Positions 45,701-55,729 of a stretch of 64,000 nucleotides of DNA are shown here, one piece after another. Location: contig CM073193.1 in the NCBI GenBank assembly GCA_037042915.1, positions 1,116,001 through 1,180,000 of the forward strand. The letters are read 5' to 3'. Source of the stretch: Auricularia sp. M13 (taxonomy: Eukaryota > Basidiomycota > Agaricomycetes > Auriculariales > Auriculariaceae). The first letter of the stretch is position 1. The number at the start of each line of letters is the position of its first letter. The translations under genes and the position numbers were made by a program. Under the pieces are notes generated by a model that had not been told where the DNA came from, did not search any database, and was given only the letters and a program-made list of their open reading frames with translations.

Positions 45701-48700
45701 TGGTGAATGAAAGGGTCCAGTCTGTCCCTGTCGGCGCTGCGCTTTCGTTAGCCTTCACACCATTATGAATTTGGACATTACCGAGTATCCCACCAGCGGC
45801 GTAGCATGGCCGCATATTCAACCTCAATCTCGCTCGTGACTTCCTGCGGTGCCGCAGACGCACGACCCGAAAGGAAATCGCGCTCGTCGGCCAGCAGTGC
45901 CTTGAAATACTCGTCTGTGTACTCTGGATTGCGTTTACGGAGCCGCTCGTCCTCAGCGTGCTCGGCAATCTTTGCCTTTGATTCGCGGAACTTGCTAAGC
46001 AGAAGAGAACCTTCAGTGATTTCAGTCAGTGTTGCCTGTGCAGTGTGCTCCGCCAACGGCGCCGACCAGACATACCCATCGTAGCGTATTTCTCTTGGTC
46101 CCAAGCCCCAAAGGCAGCTTCAATGAGCTCATGACGATGGTTGCGAGTCGCGTGCTGAACGAGGGGGGCAACGAAGTTGGTGACGGAGAAGAGCCGCTCG
46201 CAGCCTTCGAAGTCTTCACGTCCGGAGCCGGGGATGTAGCGTGGGTGGAACTTGAGCTGGCACAGCCGGTCGTGCGCGTGACCGTGAAACGACCCAACGA
46301 CAAAGCGTGTCTTTGCCTTGACGAGATCTCCGAACGAGGAGTTCGCCGCGGTGACTGAGTGGGCGCAGCCGATATCGTACCCAATTTCAAGCACGCCTTC
46401 GTCCGCAAACACATCGAGCAAAGTCCGCACAATGGATAGCGGATATTTCGCGCTAGCACCTCTGTCAACGTTGGTCATTCACACAATTGAAACACGCACA
46501 GTTCACCGCTTTGCCACATATCAGTTGCAAGAACGATAAATCCGTGCCTGCATATGCAAACAAAGATCCCCGTCTCGTCAACGACATCGGAGGGCCTGGG
46601 CCTCTCATTCTCCGGGGCAGCATTACGCCAACGCTGCGTGCACTCGCTGTCTTGAGGGCCCGCAGCATCGTCATCTCGGTCGGCTGCTGTTTGAGTTGCG
46701 CGCGTGTCCGTCGTACTTCGTCCTTGAACTGATCGACCTCGGCGCGTGTTTTGAAGTAGTTGAAGTTGTATGGGATGTCGCATCGCGTGCCCGCAGATAT
46801 AAATCGTTTCATCGAGTTGTTGCCGTCGAGTGCAAACTGCCGAGCGAAGACGAGCGGCGAGGCCTCGCTTTCCTCGACACACTGTAAAGCAGCGTCGAGT
46901 CTCACAATTGGAGATTGTATACAAGTCAACTTACAGTGTAAGAGCACGCTGGGCATGCATTCTTAATGCGCCATTGATTTCAGCGGCCTAGTTTGGCGAG
47001 TATGCGGTCGTCCACCTCGCGCTGAATTGCAGCAAGAGCATCGACGGTGTCAGCGAAACGATTGCGCAAAGATCTGGTAAATGTGATCTAACGGGACGTC
47101 AGATAAGCCTACAGGTGACAAGGTCAGGCACGTACATTGTGGAGGTCGCAAATCACGCGGGCAAAGTTGTGTTTGCCAGTCCTTGCGCGTATGCGCAGAC
47201 GTCCAAAGAGCAGCAGTAACCGAAGCGAAAAAGCGATGGTGGGTCGGACAGGGCTCGCGCCTAGATAGCCGTGACGAAGAAGGATGATGTTCAGGTGCGG
47301 GCTGCCTGAAAAAAACAACTTCGGGACTGCGTAGACACCTGCTGCTGGTCAACATTGCCGCTGAACACAAATGATAGTATACACACCTGAAATATCGACT
47401 AGATGAATAAAACCAGGTAGCCTCTTCTTCAGACTTTCAGGGTTGACAATGTGGGAGGAGAAATCGCTCGGCGCTGGTGCTCCCGAGCTTGGGCGAGAGT
47501 GCTGGAAGGCGAGGTATGCGTCGGCGAGTTCAGTGATTTGCGATGACCAGTTCTCGCCAACCCGAAGTCTACGCCTGCCCCAGTTCTGACTGCTGGACAT
47601 GAAGAAGTGGTGCCTTGAATTTCAATCAGTGCTCCAGTTAAACGTCGGTTTAGCAACTCACGATCGCGAGTCCCTCAGGAAAGCATCTACGAGCTCTCCG
47701 ATGTCGCCGTTATTCACAACAGCGCCGTCTTCATCGTCCTGTGGGTACACAATATCGGTATCCCACAGGTCAGCAGGTTCTTCGGGCGTCTGGCGCACGT
47801 CCCCGGTCTGCGTGTTGTGCGCTAGCCAGAGCACGTATTAGGACAACTCTACACAGATCCCGAAACTCCGCACCTCTTGTCTGCTGTGTAGCTCGTCGTT
47901 GCTCCTGACGACTTCGCCACGCGCGGGACTTGGACGGTCCGAACACCCCTGACTCTATGCTTGTGTTCCCGTTCTTCCGTCTGCCATAAGTCGTGACTTT
48001 GACCTTGTTGAATGACATTGTCTTCGCGCTGTAGCTCGCATGCACGTAAATAATGTCACTGGTCGTGGTGTCGGGCAGCGGCGAACAAACAAAGTCTAAT
48101 CATTCTCTAAGTATGCGCGCAGCGGCTCGCAAGATGGCTTTGATTAGATCTCACGGTGCGCCAGGTCCTCGGCCCCATCAGCTGCCCGGCCAGCTGACCC
48201 CTCTGGGCGCGATTGCCCATGGCAATTGGCCATAAGGGCGGCCCCATCACCCACGGCTTACTGGCTTCAAAAACTGATGAGGCCTAGGTGAACGGTTCCG
48301 CCCCCTCGCAACGATGAGCGCACCTTTTCAGAATATTCGAGATTTCCCATCTGGTTTGCCGACCAGGGGCACAAGCCTGATCAGGACTGCATATAGAGCA
48401 TGCCCTGGGTTCCCAAAGGACCTAAAAGCATGGTGCTGGCGTGCAGTCACGTCGTCGCTGATTGCAACGACTTGGGAACGAGAGCGAAGATAAGTGCGGG
48501 TTGCCAAACACGACCATCCGAACCATCGGCCCGGTTTATTGCGTCCGAGTTAGCAGAGCTCAGGCTTTGGACACTGTTTCTTAGCGGGGCCATGCTGGCT
48601 AAGCTTTGAAACATGGCTTGTAAATACAAAGCCCCAAGTCTGAGTGTACTCCGATTTAACTGTGACGAGCGGGGTGCCTGGTAATATCTGTGATTGTCAA

Positions 48701-51700
48701 CTGACTTTATTAATTCCGCTTGAACTCTATCCTTGCTCAATGCCCAAGTCCGTTGCGGATAAATTCTGTCCTTGCTGTAGCCATGCTTTCACGACCGATG
48801 CCAACGTCGAGCGTCACATTCAAAGCTCTAAGGATCCTGTTCATGTTGCATATCGCGCCGCAGGTCTTCGCCAGCGTGGGAGAAGCAACACTCGCAGTGG
48901 AACTGACCAGTCCATCCCGATACCTGACGACGATGGCGATGGTTTCGACATGGACTTGGATATGCTCGACATCCTTGGCCTATCCGATCCTGAAGACGAC
49001 AACAACGCTGTACATCGCGCTGCGACACACGCGGAGCATCTGGCCGCTCTCGACGACGAGCCTGTCATTGACATATTCCCCGGCGAGCCCGCCAAGATTA
49101 AGCGTCATGATCCCTCCCCTCATGCTGAATTCGAGAATGCGTGGCGGAGCAGTGGCCTGCCGTTCTATCCTTTCTCTTCAAAGTTCGAGTACGACTTTGC
49201 GCAGTGGCTCAAGTCCGAGTCCATATCGAATGCGGCATTGGACAGGCTCTTGCAGATAGATACAGTGCGTGTCTTTGCACAGTGGCCCATAATGTGCTAA
49301 TCTGTGTATAGCTGCACGAGCGACTTGGGCTCAGTTTCAAGAATGCGCGGCAACTGCAGTTGCTCATCGAGAAGATCCCTTGCCGCGCGCCGTTCAAGAA
49401 GACCGAACTGAAGGTGGACGGCGCTCCCGAAAAGCTCTATGTCATACATCGCGACGCTCAGGCAGCTCTGCAAGAGCTTTGGAGTCGCTTGAACCTCCAG
49501 GGCAAGATTGCGCTCGTACCTGAACAGCGCTTCACAGACGCCACACGGAAAGTTCGCCTGTACAGCGAATTTCATACTGGCACCTGGATGTGGTCGATTC
49601 AGGTATGTCACCATATAAAAATGGTCTTATCAGTGTGTTGATATTCCAAAGGAGAAGCTGCCTGCGGGCGCTACGGTCGTTCCAGTGCAAATCTTTGTAG
49701 ACAAGACGCAGCTCTGTCAGCTCGTGGGCGTCGAGGACAACACAGCATATCCAGCGTACCTCACCATATCGACGATCTCCCCTGACCTTCTCTACGACGT
49801 GTCCAATGACGCGCACATCCTGCTGGGCTTTGTGACGACCGGCAAGTTCGACCTGCCTGAGCTCTCGGAAGAAGAGCAGCGCAATCTTCGTCTCCAGGTG
49901 TTCCACGCCTCAATGCGCGTCATGCTTGAGCCCCTTCGGCAAGCGTCGCGCGATGGCATGGAGCTTACTAGCGCGGACGGCGCAGTCCGCGATTGCTACC
50001 CTATCCTTGCCATCGACGATCTCGATAACCCTGAACAGTGCCAGCATGCGCTCTGCCGCTTTGGGCAAGCTTGCCCGAATTGCAAAGCCACGAAGGCCGA
50101 TTTCAGCAAGAACATTGCCTGTGAACCTCGTACGCCTGAAGAAACGATCCGGCATATCCAGCATGCCGCGACACTGGGCGATGTGAAGGCGATCAACGAG
50201 TACCTGAAGCAGCATGGCTTGAACTACGTCTTAGAACCGTTCTGGAAGGACTGGGAGCACGTCAACATTCACCAAGCAATTACCCCGGACATCTTACACC
50301 AGCTCTACCAAGGCATGATCAAGCACCTCGTCAAGTGGCTGCAGAAGCTTGTCGGCAAGAAGGAACTCGATGCTCGCTTTCAACGCCAGGCCCTCATGCA
50401 CGGTCTTCGTCATTTCGACAAGGGCATATCGATTCTGCAGCGCGTCTCCGGCACCGAGCACAAGGCTATTTCCGGGCAGCTTCTGCCTTGTGTCGCGGGT
50501 GGAACCACCGAGCGTCGCGCGGTCCGCTCCACACGCGCGCTACTCGAAGTGTCGATGATGGCCCAGTATGAGTGCCACTCTGACGATACCATCGGCGATA
50601 TAAAGGCTGCAATTACCGCCTTCCATGACAACAAGGGCGTGTTCTTAGACACAGGAGCTTGCAAATGTAAGCATGTTCAAATCTCGCGATGAGCACCACT
50701 GACGCGCCACTAGCTCTTGACCTGCCTAAGCTCCATGCTCTCCAGCACTACCCTGACGCTATCCGCCTCTTTGGCTCGTTGAATAAATGCAACACCGAAA
50801 TCGGCGAGCGGCTCCACATCGACTACACCAAAAATGCATATGCAGCATCGAACAAGAAGCACGAGCAATTCATTCCGCAAATGTGCAAGTGGGTCGACTC
50901 TGGTCAGTGCATGCGCTACCTGGCACGCTTCCTAGCAGACAAATCCGGCACGACGTATGATGGTCGAAAACGGCGTGCGCGTGAGCAAGGGCAGGATCCT
51001 ATTGTTTTCACCAAAAAGCCGAGTGGAGGCCGACCGACGCTGGCAGAGCTCGTCAAGAACAACAAGGCAGAGGGCCTATTGGACGCATTGCAGGTATACT
51101 TCGAGAAGATCTGCTACGAGCAATGGCGCAAGCGCCATCCGCATCAGCCTGTTCCTCCGTTGCCCACAGTCACGCCGTCCATGAAGCTTGCGGTTTGGAA
51201 CAGCATGAAATTCAACACGCCGGATCTGCAGACATTGTACGCGAAGGACACGCAAGATATCGCCTACGCCCAACCTTGCCGGAGCAAGAGCACGAGCAGC
51301 CGCGCAGTTGATAGTGACGGCACAACGGCATCCGAATCTGAGGACGACAAAGTCTTGCCGGCCCGCTTTTCACCAGTCTTTGTGAAGGCCAACGAGCGGG
51401 CAGGTGAGGGTGGAACACGAGGTGCGTGCTAATTTGCGCGAGGGTAGCCCGAACTAACACACAATAGGCCTGCGCGTTGGCCATTTACGTGCGATATTCG
51501 AGCTGCCGCCCAAGTTGGCGGCCGCGATGGAGAAGTTGGGCCTAACACCGCCCGCCGAAAAGTTGGCGTACGTTCAGTGGTTCACGAGGCTTGGACGTCG
51601 CGATCCAGATACGACTATGTTTCGAGTGTCACGAGACATGCGGACAGGCTCTGGCGTGGGCGCGGACAAGGCGCAAAATGCGTCCGTCATCGACGCAACG

Positions 51701-52998
51701 ACCATAAGGCGTAGCTGCAACCTATCACCGTACCTTACCCACCAAACACCCTCTATACCTCGCCACATCAAGGCCATATCTGTTGTTGACGACTGGGACG
51801 GCGAGTTCTGGGTGAATCACTTCGCTGATAAGCCTATGTATCGCTCAATGTTATAGTAATGAATATCAGCAAATTGCAAACACTCAATGACCCTGCTGGA
51901 ATACTGAAAGCAGCAACCTGTCCGCGGTACTGGCAGTGCTCAGCGGCTCAGGCTCTCAGATGCTCCTGAGCAGCGGCTGAGCGCCGGGAGAGCCGGAGAG
52001 CGTCGGAGCACAGCCTGAGCATCAACCGGCTGCTCCTGAGCGGATCCATTTTTACAGAAGTATACGCACCTTACAGACATCTGGAAGTTATCCTCTCGAA
52101 AGGATAGCTGCCTCGTCATCTCGCCAAACCTAGCCATTACAGCCGAGCTCCGAAATGGACCCAGCGCATCTGCTATTTCCAAAAGCCGCTATGACTTGGC
52201 CTTAGTTGATTGCACCAAAACTGAGTGGTGTTAGGTTACACTAAGAGAGTCTGTACGGGAATGCCGGTAATCCTGACGGAGGCACCGGAAATCTACTACT
52301 ACTACTACTACTGAGGCTATTCTGGCTAACCTGAACCGAGGTGCGCGCACAGGGCAGAAAATACACCCCCGTCTCGAGATCCCGGAAATGGAAGGATGGC
52401 GTGACAGCACCAAAATGCCCGTGCATGCCTTCTACGACGGCGCAAAGTCGTTCCAGTGTGGTGTGCTGCTCCCTGAGAGCGTCGTGCACAGCTAGCTGAT
52501 CGTTGCTATATTCTGTAAGGCATGGTCACAGCTCGCTATTTCACAGACACACCTGTGCGATAGGGCCAGCATGATTTTGATGACGTTGATTTGCTCGTAC
52601 AGGCGCGCCTTGAGCGTGTTCATCTCCTTACTGCCGCCGAGCAGGCTCCAGGCCGCGACGGTCCATAAATGCTTCCATGCCGCGGCTCCCTTCGCACCCG
52701 TGATCTTCGTCTGCTGCGCCCGCATTCGGTTGTCTAGCGCAACGAGGATCGCGATGCAAGCCTTCACCGCGTGTGCAATCCCATTCAAGACGTCCGGCTG
52801 GAGCTCGTCGCGGCGGCGAATGATGGTGGCCTGCGTCAGCTCTAGCGCGCGAGTGAAGATGTCAATGTCGGCGATGAAGTCTGCAATATCGTTCGAGGCG
52901 CTGCGAGCTGCAATTAATACGCTGCGAAGCCGTGCGGCGAGTTGGAGGACTGTGACAATGTCGCCCAGAGACCCGAACGTGAATGCGACAATGCTCAT
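36706..52998 (-). CDS. H-UBL protein split by a Plavaka element inserted in an intron
   Basis: The ATG at 52998 opens MSIVAFTFGSLGDIVTVLQL. Exons are 52998-52553, 52505-52331, 52188-52070 and 37144-36706. They sum to 1,179 nt, an open frame of 392 residues. Exon 3 gives RLLEIADALGPFRSSAVMAR, and exon 4 gives VDLFFFPSDGWQWQVLIGV, the conserved C-terminal block. The last intron is now 14,925 nt; without the inserted DNA it would be 54 nt with GTGCGT and TACAG ends. All splice signals persist, so the coding information is complete, though correct splicing of so long an intron is unlikely in a fungus. Intron 2 (142 nt) has a (TAG)n-type trinucleotide run near 52,296-52,313. The gene is divergent from the F-box gene at 53,718. 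Confidence 0.65.
37190..37191. repeat. Plavaka target duplication, left (TA)
   Basis: TA directly before CTTCTGTAAA; the matching TA is at 52,061-52,062. Confidence 0.7.
37201..37372. repeat. Left subterminal GCTCAGGAGC cluster
   Basis: About eight copies or variants of GCTCAGGAGC / GCTCCTGAGC in both orientations. The matching right cluster is at 51,937-52,045. They are likely binding sites for an element-encoded protein (inference from CACTA elements). Confidence 0.7.
37476..39492 (-). CDS. Plavaka-borne accessory protein with a DUF6532-like domain
   Basis: The ATG at 39492 opens MAKSKRSRSQEQDQARKKKR, a basic, nuclear-signal-like start. A serine-rich, low-complexity part follows (SSSSSGSSSDSESDSSS). 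The C-terminal half is globular: KPFFRVYLATMNAYPTLQEA, ASAFRNHVFCVAKSVILDEY, PGIRAVLRQAFFVSGMPVYN, GLPNPLIALACAAGALTAWQ and NTYQELYTKLQKKLEKL. This pattern matches what I recall of DUF6532, a basidiomycete domain of unknown function. About seven short introns are needed (for example GTGTGT..TGCAG and GTAAGT..TGCAG). A TATA-like GGTATATATTCC lies about 60 bp upstream, and the KDZ left end is only 101 bp upstream of the ATG. Head-to-head with the transposase, it may be the element's second protein, analogous to TNPA of CACTA elements (inference). Confidence 0.6.
39586..39593. repeat. KDZ target-site duplication, left
   Basis: AACGGTTC, repeated exactly at 48,291-48,298. Confidence 0.95.
39594..39705 (+). 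repeat. KDZ left terminal inverted repeat, 112 bp
   Basis: Matches the reverse complement of 48,179-48,290 at 110 of 112 positions by eye. Confidence 0.93.
39868..39908. repeat. Subterminal direct repeat in KDZ
   Basis: ATACCAGGACATGTAAATA occurs twice in tandem with a few bases between; a shorter relative (TGTAAATACCAG) lies near 39,793. Confidence 0.75.
39924..41769 (-). CDS. KDZ-borne gene of unknown function, minus strand
   Basis: The ATG at 41769 opens MRALVLLFILALLSTLTLAQ, which looks like a signal peptide or a single membrane segment. A polar stretch rich in Ser, Pro and Arg follows, then a conserved-looking part: LNPLDLDNPIYYHPPPDSPE, YLLLNTAPPTLEFYARTDPT and RFVFDREERVRIFDEAITDI. 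After an intron (GTATGT..TTCAG, about 60 nt) come a helix (LRRLELSTNAHFILAIGLPD) and a coiled-coil-like charged region (ALEERRARVREQARREMEL). The frame changes at a run of six A near 40,531, after which it stays open to 39,924 and ends in a proline run. That change may be a real shift or a sequencing slip. No family was recognised. The start codon is 79 bp from that of the divergent plus-strand gene, so they share a promoter. Confidence 0.5.
41849..43563 (+). CDS. KDZ-borne gene of unknown function, plus strand
   Basis: Four exons (41849-42140, 42194-42423, 42475-42664, 42725-43563) sum to 1,551 nt and give 516 residues with no internal stop. The start MPPTRRRKKRTESGD is basic. An alpha-helical region follows (ARELHQRVRERVADFVKGTV, AISDEFEIPVSDVRELAHLA), then LQTLHEHAEVEFCVLICSGK and a block with LQWKGYEKLCDEEGIHLVGW, which resembles a conserved WxxYE..GW pattern seen in hypothetical proteins near mobile DNA in agaricomycetes (recall only). 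The last 170 residues are Pro/Ser-rich and disordered-looking. It may be a DNA-binding helper of the element or cargo. Its clean exon structure suggests it is under selection. Confidence 0.6.
44654..48018 (-). CDS. KDZ transposase, near full length with apparent breaks
   Basis: It catalyses cut-and-paste movement of the element (family knowledge). The ATG at 48018 opens MSFNKVKVTTYGRRK. At least eight short introns follow. Diagnostic blocks in order: WSSQITELADAYLAF, LLRHGYLGASPVRPT, WRIKNACPACSYT, FALDGNNSMKRF, DETGIFVCICRHGFIVLATD, IGYDIGCAHS, GSFHGHAHDRLCQLKFHPRY, then GSGREDFEGCERLFSVTNFV, and a C-terminal helical part with LEKLNRRGTGYKLRRQIAKA. These match KDZ transposases closely. By hand reading, the frame meets a TGA at 46,982-46,980 before WRIKNACPAC, shifts once between FKDEVRR and CTQRWRN, and shifts again near LDRLIAELGTATHLA. 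Unless small introns or sequencing slips explain these, the copy is not autonomous. A hidden alternative exon structure cannot be excluded. Confidence 0.8.
48179..48290 (-). repeat. KDZ right terminal inverted repeat, 112 bp
   Basis: Inverse of 39,594-39,705. Confidence 0.93.
48291..48298. repeat. KDZ target-site duplication, right
   Basis: AACGGTTC, identical to 39,586-39,593. Confidence 0.95.
48740..51856 (+). CDS. Plavaka transposase, apparently intact
   Basis: Five exons (48740-49264, 49312-49602, 49652-50666, 50714-51421, 51468-51856) sum to 2,928 nt, giving 975 residues with no internal stop. The N-terminus has a zinc-finger-like FCPCCSHAFTTDANVERHIQ. The catalytic core shows VPVQIFVDKTQLCQLVGVED, NDAHILLGFVTTGKFDLPEL, ILAIDDLDNPEQC, and HQAITPDILHQLYQGMIKHL, followed by GTEHKAISGQLLPCVAG. 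Then come LHALQHYPDAIRLFGSLNKC and TEIGERLHIDYTKNAYAASN. The C-terminal part (LRVGHLRAIFELPPKLA, LAYVQWFTRLGR, MFRVSRDMR, RRSCNLSPYL) is typical of Plavaka proteins. The first aspartate in VDKTQL is a candidate DDE residue. It is divergent from the DUF6532-like gene; before the KDZ insertion their start codons were about 0.54 kb apart. Confidence 0.9.
51937..52045. repeat. Right subterminal GCTCAGGAGC cluster
   Basis: Several copies and variants of GCTCCTGAGC, mirroring 37,201-37,372. Confidence 0.7.
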
Positions 52999-53595
52999 GG
53001 TGGGCAGTGAGATGGAGCACGCGCCAGGTAAGCAATGGAGGCCGGTTTTGAGCCCAAACCAAGATAGGTATCACATCCACACCGCCAGTTGCACCCCCAC
53101 CCAGCGGACTGGGTCTGATTATCATCGAGCGGTGTCGCCAAAGGAATGTTTGAACACGAACTGGCGTGCAATGCACACTGGAACAAAGGGAGCTTTCAGT
53201 AGTTCCAGGATCCGCAAACCAATGAAACCATTATAGACACGGCGGTGCCGATGCCTTCGGATGGAGCACCAATTGGACGGTGAAAGCAACACACGGGCAT
53301 GCAGTACTTGGCTCCACGAGAAGATGTTAAGCAATAAGGAAGGGACGGGAATGCCAATGCCGCAGGCAAACGATGCAGAGAAAGAACGTCGATGTTAACA
53401 ATGAGGGCGCAGATTCGCGGGCAAACGGACGTCAAGTAGGCGATGCAGCGGACAGAATATGACAGTAACAGCCGAGCTTTGGTGGAATATCAGTCGGGCA
53501 GCGCGCCAGGCGCTGTCGTTGCTCTGGCAGAAGATCGTCGTCGTCAAACAGGACAAGCAGCGGGATTGACCGTCCGGGTGTATATCAAGCATGAG

Positions 53596-53629
53596 TTTGG
53601 CGCCGGTCGGACTTTATATCTCTTTTTCC
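53596..53629 (+). promoter_or_regulatory. Conserved F-box promoter block at 53.6 kb
   Basis: TTTGGCGCCGGTCGGACTTT then ATATCTCTTTTTCC, about 90 bp before the ATG at 53,718. It is kept although the coding sequence is much more diverged than in the other copies. Confidence 0.7.
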
Positions 53630-53717
53630 CACATCTCATCGCGCCTCCAGCGACCGAAATATCAATAGCAGCCGCTTCTATCAGTTAAACGGGCAGAGAA
53701 CCTTGGCTACGAGTATT

Positions 53718-55331
53718 ATGGGCGTAGAATTGGATCAACATTATCGCTCAAAAGTACACAACGCCGTGCAGGGGTTACTGTCCGACGTCGCGGGCCACTT
53801 GGAAGCGTGAGACCTACACTCAATTTCGCGTGAATGGTCGCACTGAATGTACCCTAATAGGTCTTACCAACTGGCAGAAGCCATAGAAGCTGTATTTTCG
53901 GTCGTACACGGCGCCTGCGCAGATTTTCTGGAAACATGGAACAGCCACCACGCGCGTGCCCTCGCGCGACGGCTTCCTGTCGAGGTCATGACCGAAGTCT
54001 TGCGTGTCTCCGACTTCATGACACGCGTCCGCGCAAGTCACGTTTCTCGCAAATGGCGCGCGGTGGCTCTTGCCGACTGCCGTCTGTGGACGAATTTCTG
54101 CGTTGCGCCGTTTTCTAGCGCGCAGGACCAGCATGTATCCTTGAACCGCCTGGAGCAGATGCTGCGGCGCTCGCACCCTCTGCCTGTCCGGCTGCAGCTG
54201 CCTCATTCCTATTACGGCGGCTACCTCGGCTACACAGCACGCGTATTCGGCGCCTTGCGATCGAATGCAGATCGATTGGAGGAGTATGACGGACCATCCT
54301 CGGTATTTCGACAGGAAATTTCGTTACCGGCTCTCGTATCGTTCAACTGCCTCGACACGTTTACCCAGACAGAAATCGTGGTCATGGAAAACAGTTTTTC
54401 CGCACGCTGTCTTCCGAACTTGCGCCGGCTCGTCGCTCCGGTGCTGGACTGGCCACGAGATTCCGAACCCTACCTGTTTCTTCAGCACTTGGTCTGTCAT
54501 CTTCGCGAGGACGTCTCATACGAACACCTTTTCCGCTACTGCCCCAACCTGCTTACCGTCGAGTTTCGGGACGTCGGCAACGTTGATGCACTCCCGTACG
54601 CACCCATACCTCGTTTCCTGCAGCATGTCACGCTGCGTGCACATGACGACCCTACGGAGACCACCTGGTTCAGCACGTTAATTCAGCTATGGGCCGACTC
54701 GGGCGCGCGCATTCCGCGCGTCAGTCTCTTCTCCTCGGGGCCTGGAGACGTGGAGCTACTCATTCCCGTCTTTCTCTCGACTCACAACCTGCCTGTCAAG
54801 CTTGTCACTTACCGGGAACGCTGCGCAGAGGCCAGCATTGTCATGACGTCCCAGCCCAACGGCGAGTTCCGCTGGGAAATCGGGACGATTGCGTTCTGGG
54901 AATCATATGACGCCTTCCATGAGTTTCGCGTGCTCTGCGCGGAACGCCTCACGGCGCTTTCGATGCCTCTCACGCATTTCTGGGCGTGCTGTGCCGTCCG
55001 GACGCAGGCGCCGCACCTCGTAGACCTCGAGATTCGTCTCGCCGAACGCGAGGGCATCAACTACGCAAGGGGGAACTACTTGCGCGCGCCACAACTGCGC
55101 CACTTTACGCTCAGCATCGCTGAATCATTTTTCGATCACACCGGAACCGAATACGAGACCACCGTTTTCAACACTGTAGAGGAAGAGTTTCGCTCCTTCA
55201 TCATTTACGACGCTGATCTTCTAGACACCATTACTGTGCACTGCGCAGAGCGTCACTTGGAAGCATTCAGCCGCTCCGATTTCTCCCGCTTTGCGAAAAC
55301 GTACAGCATCAATACTCCAGTAAGTAGATGA
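53718..55331 (+). CDS. F-box protein, diverged fourth copy, intact
   Basis: The ATG at 53718 opens MGVELDQHYRSKVHNAVQGL. Exons 53718-53806 and 53861-55331 are joined by a 54-nt intron (GTGAGA..AATAG), giving 519 residues. The intron contains an in-frame stop, which confirms splicing and the matching intron in the other copies. The F-box (LPVEVMTEVLRVSDFMTRVR, then ASHVSRKWRAVALADC) is followed by the leucine-rich region (PNLLTVEFRDV, ALSMPLTHFWACCAVRTQAP). It ends TYSINTPVSR. It shares about 0.72 kb of upstream DNA with the divergent H-UBL gene starting at 52,998, so joint control is possible. Substitutions are spread along the length without breaks, which suggests that it is under selection. 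Confidence 0.87.
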
Positions 55332-55729
55332 TGTACGTGACTGGGTTGCGAAGTCCATCAGCTCCCGCCCGCTGGCAATTCGAATGCAGATCTCATGACA
55401 GTACAGTATCGTGACCTCCCCCATCCGCAAGCTAGCCTACGGCAGCCACACAGCATATAGCCTGAGGTACAACAATCCAATCTCAACGTCGACAGCGTAT
55501 CTGGCTCGCACGCATTCCTCAGCCGCTGCTGATCGCTCCCAGCGCATCGCCAGCTGCAACGCCGCCGGCCGTCATATGCTCTCCGCGTTGCTTCGACGCG
55601 CATGGCACTGCCAGTGGAGAGCTCGCCAGGTCATTTGGGCTCCGAGAACTTCGTGGGGCATATGCGGAATTGGATGAAGCCGTTACGGCATGTGAGGAAA
55701 GTAAAAGTCAAAATTGTGTCTCCTGCAAG

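Larger units (their letters stand above)
39594..48290. mobile_element. KDZ (Kyakuja-Dileera-Zisupton) DNA transposon nested in the Plavaka element
   Basis: The 8,697-bp unit begins CACCTAGGCCTCATCAG and ends with its inverse. The 112-bp terminal repeats differ at two positions, and an 8-bp duplication AACGGTTC flanks them, the size known for this superfamily. It carries a KDZ transposase gene on the minus strand (48,018-44,654) and a divergent pair of unknown genes (41,849-43,563 plus; 41,769-39,924 minus). A direct repeat of ATACCAGGACATGTAAATA lies near the left end (39,868-39,908). Nearly identical ends suggest a recent arrival. The stretch 43,564-44,653 has no supported gene; it holds short GAGAC/CTCAC phrases and a (GC)n run near 44,480. 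Confidence 0.92.
37192..52060. mobile_element. Plavaka (CACTA-like) DNA transposon, complete, with a nested KDZ element
   Basis: It starts CTTCTGTAAAATTGG and ends in the inverse (CCATTTTTACAGAAG), flanked by a TA duplication. Total 14,869 bp; without the nested KDZ element and its duplicated 8 bp it is 6,164 bp. Both ends carry clusters of the near-palindrome GCTCAGGAGC (37,201-37,372 and 51,937-52,045), like the subterminal binding sites of CACTA elements. Gene content is an apparently intact transposase (48,740-51,856, plus) and a divergent gene with a DUF6532-like product (39,492-37,476, minus). The transposase has no visible stops or shifts, so this element looks whole apart from the nested insertion between its genes. 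Confidence 0.85.

Noticed and set aside
39594-48290. TET/JBP dioxygenase gene inside the KDZ element
   Set aside because: Such genes are known to travel with some KDZ elements, but no HxD-type dioxygenase pattern was found in either accessory gene.
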